This document shows, one piece after another, positions 54,401 to 64,000 of a stretch of DNA of 64,000 bases (the stretch's first letter is position 1; the number at the start of each line of letters is the position of its first letter). This DNA is from Poronia punctata. Taxonomy: Eukaryota > Ascomycota > Sordariomycetes > Xylariales > Xylariaceae. Under the pieces are notes generated by a model, which worked only from the letters and a program-made list of their open reading frames with translations, was not told the origin of the DNA and searched no databases. The stretch is taken from contig MU401592.1 in NCBI GenBank assembly GCA_022579005.1, forward strand, positions 41,092 through 105,091, written 5' to 3'. Position numbers and translations under genes: made by a program.

Positions 54401-54637
54401 AGTGCCAGCCAGGCCTTCAGAAGCGGAAGTATCGATGCCACTGGAACCAGTTCAGTCCCGAGCCGATCAGGAAAGAGCAAAGACACGATCGATATCGTCG
54501 AAAGTGACTTGGGTCGAACTGGGGACCATAGCGTCTTGAGAATTCGATCTGTTCGGAAACGTCTAAGCGCACTCAAACTAGTGAAAAAGCCTGGCAGACC
54601 AAATGGAGCTGCGAGTCTAAACCAACAACTCAGATAA
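48451..54637 (+). CDS. DOCK-family guanine nucleotide exchange factor with N-terminal SH3
   Basis: Activator of Rac/Cdc42-type GTPases in actin control and polarity. DOCK proteins of this class work with an ELMO partner through the SH3 region. A 5.5-kb first exon (48451-53950) and a second exon (54015-54637) give 2,040 residues. The 64-nt intron splits a His codon in LYPHFTSTFGPE. Residues about 6-85 form the SH3 (AIYPFDCKGKDELPLQIGDD, GEWLRGYL, GIFPRACVEI). The DHR-1/C2 domain covers about 606-800 (SDIYITIDEALL, NLVVSVNVR, HLVLTVSELP). The catalytic DHR-2 covers about 1410-1860 (RYVHQLASLQRGIGNHTEAGLALRLHADLYDW, KYFKVVFKGLGFP, VQVDHIQL, LIDHAVMIKRSL). A very acidic stretch (DEDEDDDNDDDEIEPE) lies inside DHR-2. 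The C-terminal 190 residues are Ser-rich and disordered. ATG 48451 is the first Met in the frame and begins the conserved MPWQPLPR. Confidence 0.93.
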
Positions 54638-55272
54638 CGCCATGGCCGAATAACAACAAACAAACAAACAACTCAACCAACGCGACTCTACAAAATATTG
54701 GCGTCAACAGCTTCTTGAACTACTAGGATAGCGAGATGTTTTTGACTTTGGGGCGCATGGCAGTTCTTCATCCCCGAAATGGTTTCGTCTGAAGGAAAGT
54801 AGCGAAGGAGTTAAACCGGCATGTAAAGTAATGAGCGAAAAATGAGAGGAGAACTATGCCGGACCTCTCTACATACCATGACAACAAATATTCTATAAAG
54901 GAAAGCGGTTGTTACCTAGCTGTAGCATGCATGCATGCATGGATTATGGAGGAGTCAGTCTGCTATGCGGGTTTTTGCCCGTGAAGAAAAAGAAAAGATA
55001 AGCATTTTCTCGATATATAATGTCGAGAGCACGAACAGATTCTTGTTTACCTAGTTTAAGTCGTGTTCTATACATATTACTTATGACCCCCAAGGTTTTA
55101 TTCAAGATACCTAAGTAGCTACATCCATGTACCCTACATGTAGACATAATACATATATATAAATGTTGAAAATTACCTAAGCAAGCCCCCTTTTTCTTTT
55201 TCACTGTTTGTTTTTCATACGTACGGATAACGTGCAGATTGTAAATATCTATCAGTCTACATTACTCTTCTA

Positions 55273-57862
55273 TACTCGTACGGGTAGATAAAGTAGGTAG
55301 ATTGGGAAAAGACACAAGTATTGATGATTATTTATTCACCACCTGGAATTGGACCGCTTAACATGCATCATCATTCTAACGTAAGGTACTTTTTACATTA
55401 TCTTGTCTCTCTACGATTACTATTTGACCTGCAGATGCGATGATGTCATTGAAATATGTGGTGAAACGTTTTGAACAGGGGTTTAAGCGATGGGGAGTTG
55501 CAGATGGAGGATTGAGGTGCATTTTTTGAATGCATTCTAATTTATCAATTCCCTATCTAACCTACGAGTAATCATATCCTGTATTTTTAGATACGTGTAC
55601 GAGTAGTTAAAGGGATACATAGAGAAAGAAAGAAAGAAAGAAAGAAAGAAAATTGAGAGGTCGGAAGGGAATCTAATAATTAAATTCCTTTGGATTTTTT
55701 GGATATATATATTGCAGGCAGGCGTTTTCTTTTTTTTTTCGATCTCGGGTTTTGACGTTGCATTATCTACCTATCTAATCTTACTCGGTTTGCAGGTAGG
55801 TAGGTAGGTAGAATAAAGAGGACAGCCAGATTTATGTCGAGGTTGGTTGCCCATGGGGTAAATAAATAGACGTGATGAGATAAGACAAATTTCCGTCTCC
55901 CGGCTGCCCGTTTTGCTTTTTTGGGTTCATGGATGCTTTGGCAGGTTGTACGAGTACCTTATCTCGTAAATTATATACTCGTACGTACGATATGTGCAGG
56001 TGCCTTTTTGGTCGCTATATCTACTTGACCTATCAATCTCTCTCCATTTTCGTCCTTGGTGAGAATAAATACCTACTCGTACTGAAGGGTGGGGAGACCA
56101 CTCTAGGCCTGACCACTTACAATTGATTGATGGGAATTGAATCTTTACCTTGTTTGTTGTTGCTGATCGAATAGGGAGTGTATGTAGATCTAAAAGAAAG
56201 AAAAAATATGTTGGTGGTGTGAAGGAAAGGAACGTGGCCGTTCCGCGATTGGAAAGTGGTTATTGATCTTCAAATCGATCCTTTTTAAGGGGTTGGTGGT
56301 CTAATATATGTGGACAGATAGGAAAGCAAAAGTTGTCGCTGTGTGTTACATACATTGTAGGTAGGTTGTGTACGAGTAATCTAGATTCTGCAGCAAATAC
56401 CAATACCAGATTATATCCTATAGTCGCTTGTCGTTTCTAGATATCTCAGGTCCGGTTCCATTGGCGGAGACGTATTTGTCCTTTCTACGTCTGCAGGCAG
56501 GCAGGCTGGCTGGCTGGGGTTGAATTTGGGGAGAACGAAGAAGATGTATCCATCTATCTATCTACGCGTAGCTAATCCAGATATGAGTTAGGTAAGATGG
56601 TGGCTAGAATGGTAGTTATCTCATTGGCAGTACTTATTACTAGGAAACGGGAAAATGAAATAAAAGAAGAGATGATGCTGAAAATATAATCTGTTGTTAA
56701 GGCGTTCATAGAGATATACTTACTCGTATGAGGAGGTAAATAGCTACCTTAGTTACACGTATGTGGCTTTTGGAAGGATTATGCCTACATAACTCGCGCT
56801 TTTGACCTACCACGATCGGATAGTAAATACCTAGTAAGGTAAGCGATTGAATCGAACACCTGTTTATCTACAATTAGAAGAACGTTTTGTAAGAGGGAGC
56901 AAAGCAAACCAACATCGCCAAAGCCGCAAACACATACTCGTACCTACGATAATTTCGAGAATAGGTTCAAAGAATGAGTAGGTACTCGTAACTCGTAAAT
57001 CCCGATAACATAACCTAAGCTAGCCTAGGTTAGGCGGAAGGGGTTAAGGGGGGGTACCACTTGCCTAGAAGCTAGCTCCTGCGTTTTGTAGATCTCATCG
57101 TTCTACGCGGGCGAAAATAAGACGAAAGAAAAAGGGGAGAGAGGCATCCTGTATTTTTTATTCTTTATTTTTCTCCCTTGTTTAAAAATGCTATTTATTG
57201 CTGATAAGATACCTACGTGTTACCCGCAGTCATATCAAATCCTACAGCATGTTCCCGAAAAGCTTGATCTTTTCTTTCAAACCAATAGAGAGAGACAAAA
57301 GGAACTATTACTCGTATGCAATGGGTTGTTTGTAGGATTGTACAGGTATTCGAATTTCGTCCTACTCGTATCCTTCCAATCTGGGTGCAGTCAGTGCATT
57401 GTTGTTCTTCCATCTCATCTCATCCCATCCCATCCAACCCTACCTTGAAAAATCATTTTTTGGCGTTTCTCGTCTCGTCCCCAGATCACGGATTATGCTT
57501 GGCTACGGCTGGGCCTCATCTAATTCTTTTTCGTCCGTCTCAGCTTGTCGTGCAGTAGCGTGGATTAGGTTAAGGTTAGTTGTATGTGCACGTAAAAAAA
57601 TACATACCGAGATTTGAACCAAGTTAAACTAAAATCTTTGGTAATAGTACAAAATATTATGCAGTATGCCGCGCAGACCGGAGATGCTTTGGTAGCTGCG
57701 TTCGCTTATTTAAATAAACAATCTGACATGAAAAGAGTTCTACGACTTATTAGTCCTAGGTAGTTACTTACCAAGATCGCTAGTAGGTATCTCAAAGCTG
57801 AGGCTTGGAAAGCTGCCTTAATTATCACTTTTGCATTATCGTCAAGTAGGTAGGTACTCGTA
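55273..57862. repeat. Cluster of dispersed TACTCGTA/TACGAGTA octamers
   Basis: Thirteen copies in either orientation start at 55273, 55563, 55598, 55949, 55976, 56074, 56371, 56721, 56935, 56983, 57309, 57363 and 57855. By chance far fewer than one is expected in 2.6 kb. Several sit next to GGTA or GTAC runs. Their role is unknown. Confidence 0.8.
55624..55651 (+). repeat. (GAAA)7 microsatellite
   Basis: Seven uninterrupted GAAA units. Confidence 0.95.
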
Positions 57863-58387
57863 GGTACTCTACTCTATGCAGAATAATCGTCCATCTGATG
57901 TGTACAACGTAGGTTAGATATATGTAGGTAGCAATACACCTATGTTGATAATCGCAAAAGTGCCACCAAGTGTATTTCGTAATGTGCTTTTCAAATGCTG
58001 CCAAATATTAAATGACGAATAAACATCGCTTGATATCTCGATCTACCGTCTTGGCATGTCGTATGGTGTTGGAAGACCCCTGTCTGCCAAAGATAAGTGA
58101 GGTACCTAGATACATTATACCCTGAACGGGCTGAACCGATATTGTAGACATGTACTTGTGGAAGCTGTACGGGTAGGAGACGTTACGAGTCACTATCCAA
58201 GTCACTACTCTCCCAAACAGTACCCATCCGTTGTTGTTTTCATCGCGGTCCTTCAAGTACCTAACCTAGTAGGATCGTCATAGCCCCTAACAAACTCATC
58301 ATAAATAGATCCACTGGGGGAACCGACATGGGCTGATATGGGGCTCCTTGACAAGCTTGGTGGGCTCTTTAGGTGGGTTGAAATAGA

Positions 58388-58477
58388 CACCTATCTCAAT
58401 AGGTGCCTCCTTAGGGTAGCGCTCCTAGCCTACTGAGTAAGTCCGCATACCAACCAGTAGGGCACGTTGCGTGCCCT
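58388..58477. repeat. Two small perfect hairpins upstream of the glycosyltransferase gene
   Basis: CACCTAT/ATAGGTG with loop CTCA lies at 58388-58405, and AGGGCACG/CGTGCCCT with loop TTG at 58459-58477. AGCGCTCCTAGC and AGCGCTCTAGC form a near-direct repeat around the second. They could be a small element remnant or RNA structure; nothing decides. Confidence 0.5.
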
Positions 58478-59017
58478 CAGCGCTCTAGCAAAGGACTCCA
58501 GCATCCATGGGGCCTTTTAGTCCAACTGAAATCTTTTTTGCGCCCGTCACTCGAAATTTCGCCCTTGCCTGGTCCTTTTTCTATTCTCCCCCCTTCTCCT
58601 CCTGTTACAGCTATGGCATTGTAGAACCTGTGCACGCGCAAACTTCAGAATTACCGTTTCTCTTCTCTTGCGGCTTGTCCGCTGACCATTTTCTTCTTTT
58701 CACCTGTGATTGATAGGTCTACCGCGCTATAACGATTTTGGCCCCCCCCCATTCCTTTCTTTTCCGACCGACCCAACTGTGTATGTGTGTGGGTAATTGG
58801 GGGCGTTTGCGTGCCTTGCCGTTCCACTTTTGAATAAAAGATTTGACCACAACACCATCGACACCGCGTGCGCGGCCCTTTCAGATCGAATACCGTCCGC
58901 CCCGGCGAACACGGCGGTACACGCGTCCCTCTTACGGACGTTGGCTCGCGGACCCGACAGAACAATATGCCAAGGGGAGTTTCGCTGGTTATGAGGATAT
59001 AATACCTACGCTGAAAT

Positions 59018-60571
59018 ATGATGCGAACAAACCGGTTGTTGCCTCTGTTTGGCCGCTGGGGCATCTTGCTAGTCGCCGTCTTCGTGCTGTACTATATTAT
59101 TAAAGCGCCCGTCTCGCTCGCCCTATCGTCGTCGCAGTTGAACGATGCTGATAAAGCAAACCTACGGAATAACGAAGGAAAAGCTGGCGGTAATAAGGCT
59201 CAGGGAGGCCCACTAGGCCCGGCGGCTGCTGCACAAGGCTTCCGTGATCAGAACGCCCAGACACCATTGGAGGACCCCTCGCAATTCGTCAAACACTACA
59301 AGCCCGAGCCACCTCGATACTCTCCCGTAGACGACCATTTCCCGTGGCTAACAGCCTCGGGAAGGCAGCCGCCAGTCCCCCAGAATCACATGCCCCCGAG
59401 TCCACACGTCGACGAAGCGACACCACTCCTTGTGGGGTTCACCCGCGACTGGCCACTGCTGTTGCAATGTGTGAGCAGCTACATCGCTGCGGGCTGGCCG
59501 GCGTCCGACATTTATGTCGTAGAAAATACCGGCACGTTTGGTGCTAACCAACGCCACGAACTTTCGCTCCAAAACCCTTTTTTCCTAAACCATACAGCCC
59601 TTCGTCAACTAGGCGTCAATGTCATCCTCACCCCGACACATTTGACCTTTGCGCAACTGCAAAATTTCTATCTGCACACGGCCTTGATGCGTTCATGGCG
59701 CTATTTCTTCTGGACACATCAGGATGTCCTTGTTTTTAGTGACGAGGATGTGAAAAAGAAGGACCGCGACCACGACTGGGACCATGATCCATTCGCGACT
59801 TTATACGAGCGTTCTGTCGGACTGCTGCGCTATCTCAACGGACCCGACATGCCACCCTGGGCCACTCATTTCTTCTCATATGACTTATTCACCCTAGTCA
59901 ATCGTGACGCCTACCTCACCGTGGGTGGCTGGGACACGCAAATCCCATACTCTTCTACCGACTGTGATATGTACTTGCGACTACACTGGGCTGGATATTG
60001 GCAGCCTCAGAGTGAGGCAGGCCTGATATTCGACGTGAACGTGCCGCTTAAGGACGTGGGCGCGCTCTTCCGACTACCGGGCTCCCACGCCCGATTCACT
60101 GGCGATCCTGTATTCGAGCCTAACAACGACAAGAAACAGGCCCATCTTGAAGCCGATCGAAAGCGCGAGGAGGACATGTACAGTTGGGTTGAAAAAGAGG
60201 GCGAGGCCTTCCAGCACCTGGTTGAAGTTGCTGGTCGCATGCAAGATTACAAATTTTCCGGTCAGGGTCTGTCACCCAAGACACGTCCCAGTCGTCAGAC
60301 GGGTGGGGAGGGCGAGCCGTTCTATCGTGCCTTGGAGGGATTTGAGTCTGGAATGGACACCATGTCGGATGCCGGTCGGCAGGTGTTTGCTGACAAGTGG
60401 GGTCACCGCGGCTGTAATCTGTTAGAGCTGGGTATTCACGCCAAAGATGCATGGAGACTGGAGCCAGATTGGGACAAAACCAAGTCATCTGGCAGTGATG
60501 GTGCCAGTTGGGACGAGGACTGGAGTAAGAATCCCTCAGATAAGGTGGCTGCCTTGGGTGTTACTTCATGA
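59018..60571 (+). CDS. Type II membrane glycosyltransferase, GT2-like fold
   Basis: Predicted Golgi or ER glycosyltransferase that uses a nucleotide sugar. It is a single 517-codon exon. A short basic N-terminus (MMRTNRLLPLFGRWG) precedes one hydrophobic helix at about residues 14-30 (ILLVAVFVLYYIIKAPV), then a Gly/Pro-rich stem and a luminal domain from about residue 136 (LLVGFTRDWPLLLQCVSSYIAAGW). FFWTHQDVLVFSDEDV near 230-245 and GGWDTQIPYSSTDCDMYLRLHWAGY near 302-327 carry acidic motifs suited to metal and nucleotide-sugar binding. Similar fungal proteins are labelled nucleotide-diphospho-sugar transferases; none that I recognise has a defined substrate. Two ATGs stand side by side at 59018 and 59021, and either may be used. 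Upstream frames overlap the leader in other phases and may act as uORFs. Confidence 0.85.
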   Translation: MMRTNRLLPLFGRWGILLVAVFVLYYIIKAPVSLALSSSQLNDADKANLRNNEGKAGGNKAQGGPLGPAAAAQGFRDQNAQTPLEDPSQFVKHYKPEPPRYSPVDDHFPWLTASGRQPPVPQNHMPPSPHVDEATPLLVGFTRDWPLLLQCVSSYIAAGWPASDIYVVENTGTFGANQRHELSLQNPFFLNHTALRQLGVNVILTPTHLTFAQLQNFYLHTALMRSWRYFFWTHQDVLVFSDEDVKKKDRDHDWDHDPFATLYERSVGLLRYLNGPDMPPWATHFFSYDLFTLVNRDAYLTVGGWDTQIPYSSTDCDMYLRLHWAGYWQPQSEAGLIFDVNVPLKDVGALFRLPGSHARFTGDPVFEPNNDKKQAHLEADRKREEDMYSWVEKEGEAFQHLVEVAGRMQDYKFSGQGLSPKTRPSRQTGGEGEPFYRALEGFESGMDTMSDAGRQVFADKWGHRGCNLLELGIHAKDAWRLEPDWDKTKSSGSDGASWDEDWSKNPSDKVAALGVTS

Positions 60572-61454
60572 TAGCCTATAGGCTCGCTGGCCCCCACGAG
60601 AGAGAACGCTGTAAAATGCGGGCAACTGATTCTCTAAAGTTCTCTTGCAGTGACCGGCAACGAATGAAAGAAGAAGAAAAGACGAAAAGAAGAAGAAACA
60701 AGAAAGAATAAAACACGCCGCAGTCCGACTAGATAATGAAGCTTATATCCATTGTCATGATGTGTCAATGCCATATTATTAGGTACTTGGCAGTGAGGAT
60801 GGAAAATCTACGGACGATATTAGGACGAGACAAGGAGCCAGCATGTTTCCGGCTGGACTTCATCCTTCCATTCGGTTTATGATGTGTCGTTTAAACGGCA
60901 GGAAAGAAGATGGCATGACAGGGGGCGCCCCATGCTGTCTAGTCTCGCGACATGAGGGACACATTTTGTACATGGCTGCTTAGCTTGCATAGAAGCAGCT
61001 GCAACCGGGTGTTTTGGGCGGGAAGTTGCCCGACTTTCTTCTTTCCAACCTTGGTCGGGCCCTGCCGTCCCTTGGTTGGTTCTTTTTTTGATGCAGGGCG
61101 CAATGAAATGGGTGGACTGGGAGATGACTTTTTTCGATTGTACATATATATCCATCCGCATTCTTCATGTACGATTATGAATACATATATATATAGCTTC
61201 CTGTCTATACCTTTGTCTCGGTACCAGGATAAGGTTTCTTTTTGAAACCGTACCTATTTTACATCATTTTAACTTGCGTGGAATGTGGCATGCTGTTAAA
61301 CATCCCATTTTGGGGGTCCCATGCGAGAAAAAGTGATTCATCGGCTTGTCCGTCATGTCTTGCAGAGGACTTGAATCTACCTGTTGGGATCGGATTTACA
61401 ATTTTCCGATCCTGGAAGCTCCGATCACTAGAACTTTCCAATTTTATCCGTTGG
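60572..61454. terminator. 3' flank of the glycosyltransferase gene, AATAAA at 60707-60712
   Basis: AATAAA lies about 136 bases after the stop in an A/G-rich stretch and is a plausible poly(A) signal. The rest of the 880 bases has normal composition and no gene; it ends at the AT-rich island. Confidence 0.4.
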
Positions 61455-61723
61455 ACCTACCTATAAATCTTATAATTTAGGGAGCAACCCCCTTAATAGG
61501 TAACTTTTATACTGCAGTTGTAAATCTTAAATCCCTAGTATTTATATTTAAATAAAGGGATTAAAGTAGATAAATTTATATAAAATAAAATTACTTTTTT
61601 TATTACTTTTAAAATCTAAATACTTTAGTGCAAGCTTATATTTTTTTTTAGTGTTTTTAGTAAAGCACTAAAATATTTTAAAAATAAAAAAACTGTTTAT
61701 TATACAAGGTTGTTAATACTTTT

Positions 61724-61896
61724 AAAAGCTATATTAGCTATTATATTATTATAAAAAGCTATATTAGCTTTTTAAATTATTATATTAAAAAGCTATATTA
61801 GCTTTTAAATTATATTAAAAAGCTATATTAGCTTTTAAATTTATTATAAAAAGCTATATTAGCTTTATTTAAAGATTTAAAAAAGCTATATTAGCT
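61724..61896. repeat. Six tandem copies of a near-palindromic 16-mer
   Basis: AAAAGCTATATTAGCT recurs at 61724, 61754, 61787, 61817, 61849 and 61881, a spacing of 30-33 bp. Most copies continue to TTT, making the unit an imperfect palindrome around TATAT. The spacers are A/T only. Confidence 0.9.
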
Positions 61897-63227
61897 ATTT
61901 TTAAAATTTACTATATTAGTAAACTTATTAATTTATTATTTAAATATACTAATTATATTATTATATTAATTATACTACTTAACTTAAAAATACTTTATAC
62001 TTATTATATAAAAAGGTTAACTTAAAGTATTATTATATTTATTTAATTTATTATTTAAAAAAGCAAAAGATTTTAATAAAAAGCTGCTACTTATTAATTT
62101 AAAATATAAATATTTAAACCTTTTATATATTAAAAAACCTATTATATAGTTACTTTTAACTTATTTAATTTAAATTTTGCTATTTAATATAAAAAAAAAC
62201 AAAGTTATATTATTAAAAGCTAAATAGCTATACTTAAATCTAGCTAACTATAATTAGTTTACTAAAAAAGTATTTATAATATAATAAATTTAAAAAGTTT
62301 AATAAAAGTTTTATAAAGCAAAAGCTTTTAACTTATATTTAAATATAGTAAAAGTAATAAATATGCTTTATAAAAAAGCTGCTGCTATTTTTATTAATAA
62401 TTAAACTAACTTATAAGCAATTATAGCTAAAGCTAAAAGCTAAAAAGTATTATTAAAAATTTTTTTAACTTTTAAATAAGCTTTTTAAAATAAGTTTTTA
62501 GCTAAGTTAAAAAATAAAAACGCTATTTAACTTATAAATAACTTATAAAAGCTTTATTAAAAAAATAAAAACTTAGTTTTATACTATAATTAAACTATTA
62601 TATTATTAAAAAAAATAAAAAGCTAAAATGTTTTTATTATTATATTTTTTATTTAATTATTAGTACTTAAGCAATTTACTTTAAAATTAGTTATTAAAGC
62701 GTTTATTAATAAGATTTAAAATAAAAATTTTAAACTAAAAGCTATAAATAAAAAAGCTTACAATGCTTATTTACTAAAAAATTTTTAAAATATAATAAAA
62801 AGTATAGCTTATATGCTTAAAACTAAAAAATAGTTTTAAAAAAAAAGGCTAAAAAGCTTAAAATTTAAATAATAAAGAAAATAATAGCTATAAATGCTAA
62901 AATAAACATAAATAAAGCAATTTAAAAAGCTTATTTAACTTTTAATATTATTTTATTATTAAGCTTTTATATATACTTAAAAAAAAATTTAAAATTTAAA
63001 GTTAAAAAACTTAAAATTTTTTAAAAAACTTAATTATAGCTTAATATATTAACTTAGCAAAATTTTTAACTTACTTATAAAAAAAGCTTTTAAAAATTAA
63101 AATATAAAGTAGTAAAGTAGCAAATAGCATTTATTATTAAAATAAACTTATTAAAGCTTTTATTATAAAAAAACTTAAAAAATCTATTAATAAATAAAAA
63201 AAAAAAGTTATAAAAAGTACTAAAGTT

Positions 63228-63269
63228 TGCTTTTATTATAAAAAGCTAGGTTATATTAAACTAAATTAT
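63228..63269 (+). pseudogene. Decayed CCHC zinc knuckle, probably of a retrotransposon Gag
   Basis: Fourteen codons read CFYYKKLGYIKLNY. The spacing is that of the Gag knuckle Cys-x2-Cys-x4-His-x4-Cys, with the first Cys and the Gly before the His position kept. The other three metal positions are all TAT, each one C-to-T or G-to-A transition away from the expected codon, exactly the changes RIP makes. The upstream frame is Lys-rich with stop codons, as expected for a mutated Gag. This is a small match and should be treated as suggestive. Confidence 0.45.
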
Positions 63270-64000
63270 ATTATACTTAAAGCATTTACTTTAAAATTAT
63301 AAAAATAAGCATAGTTAAAAGTTTTAATAGTTTTTTATAAAAAAGTAAAAAAAATAAAAGTTAATAGTGCTAAGCTTGTTTTTTTTTTAGCTATATTATA
63401 CTATTTTATAATACTTTAAAAAATAGCTTAAAAAAAAGGTAATAATAATTTATTAAATAAAAAATCTTAGCATTATACTATTATAAGCTTATTAAGCTAT
63501 ATACTTAAAAAATTTAAGTTTAAAAGATTTAAGTTTAAAGCATTTAAATTTAAAAGATTTAAAAATAAAAAGAAATTAAAAAATTATAAGCAAGAAAATA
63601 AGCTAAAAGCTTAAATATACTTATTATAAAGCATGCTTATAAAAGTATTTAAAAAACCTTTAAAGCAAAGATATAATAAAAAAAAATTAATTTTTATAAA
63701 GTTACTTTTAAATAAAAAAAAAATAAAAAATATAAAGAAAATAAAAAGTAAAAAGCTTTTTATTATGCTAAAAAGATTTATAGCAAGCTAAAAAAAGACT
63801 TTTTAATTATAAAAAGCTAGCTAATTAGATTTAAGTTAAAATAAGTTTAATAAATTTATTTTAAGTTAGTTTTAATGCTTTTTTAGCTATAAAGCATATA
63901 GTTATTTAAATTATTATAAAAGCTTAAAAAAAAGCTAAATTAATAGCTTAAACTAAAAAATTAATATATTTAAACTTAAATTTAGCTTTAATATACTTAG

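Larger units (their letters stand above)
54638..59017. other. Intergenic region, no gene seen
   Basis: About 4.4 kb between the DOCK and glycosyltransferase genes. It holds the densest cluster of TACTCGTA motifs in the window, a (GAAA)7 array, GTAGGTAGGTA runs, a TTAGGTTAAGGTTAG motif near 57565 and two small hairpins near 58388-58477. Short ORFs have no recognisable products. The last 300 bases form the leader of the glycosyltransferase gene. Confidence 0.55.
61455..64000. repeat. AT-rich island, probably RIP-mutated repeat DNA (runs off the window)
   Basis: From about 61455 the sequence turns abruptly into almost pure A and T. I count only two CpG steps in about 2.5 kb. Surviving C and G sit mostly in GCT/AGC and ACT/AGT contexts, and CpA and CpC are scarce. 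This is the footprint expected from repeat-induced point mutation of transposon DNA in ascomycetes, where C changes to T on both strands. No open frame longer than the reporting limit survives. A tandem near-palindrome and a decayed zinc knuckle lie inside. Confidence 0.85.

Overview
The window looks like nuclear DNA of a filamentous ascomycete, most likely a Sordariomycete. The genes carry short spliceosomal introns (about 33-193 nt, GT...AG, with CTAAC/CTGAC-like branch sites). The families are fungal: MIR1 phosphate carrier, FucP-type sugar transporter, UFD2, a DOCK protein and a Golgi-type glycosyltransferase. The last 2.5 kb is extremely AT-rich in the manner of repeat-induced point mutation (RIP). 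The order or genus cannot be fixed from sequence alone.

Layout: (1) 1-1004, 3' part of a mitochondrial phosphate carrier gene (+). (2) 3883-5717, a five-exon MFS sugar transporter (+). (3) 5718-25014, a gene desert of about 19 kb full of microsatellites and short dispersed motifs. It contains one clear mobile element, a 690-bp hAT-type MITE at 15747-16436 with 12-bp perfect terminal inverted repeats and an 8-bp target-site duplication. (4) 25674-27190, a four-finger C2H2 transcription factor (+) with two probable 5'-leader introns. (5) 29925-31024, an extended-SDR ketone/aldehyde reductase (+), convergent with (6) 31398-33127, a single-pass membrane protein with Cys-rich ectodomain (-). (7) 36780-40443, the E4 ubiquitin ligase UFD2 in six exons (+). 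(8) 42942-45034, a fungal C2H2-like protein in six exons (+). (9) 48451-54637, a 2,040-residue DOCK-family guanine nucleotide exchange factor (+). (10) 59018-60571, a type II membrane glycosyltransferase (+). (11) About 61455-64000, an AT-rich island with a tandem near-palindrome and a decayed retroelement-like zinc knuckle.

The genes do not form an evident pathway or biosynthetic cluster. They are housekeeping and regulatory genes: mitochondrial transport, sugar uptake, transcription, protein degradation, Rho-GTPase signalling and glycosylation. Eight of nine lie on the plus strand. All protein models were built by joining exons by eye and checking reading-frame continuity across every junction.

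The most interesting signals are non-coding: the hAT MITE; a strong excess of the 8-mer TACTCGTA/TACGAGTA in intergenic DNA (13 copies in 2.6 kb at 55273-57862 and many more elsewhere); a similar excess of the palindrome AGGTACCT; and the AT-rich island with a RIP-compatible CCHC remnant. I found no CRISPR array, rRNA or convincing tRNA, and no clearly novel multi-gene system.
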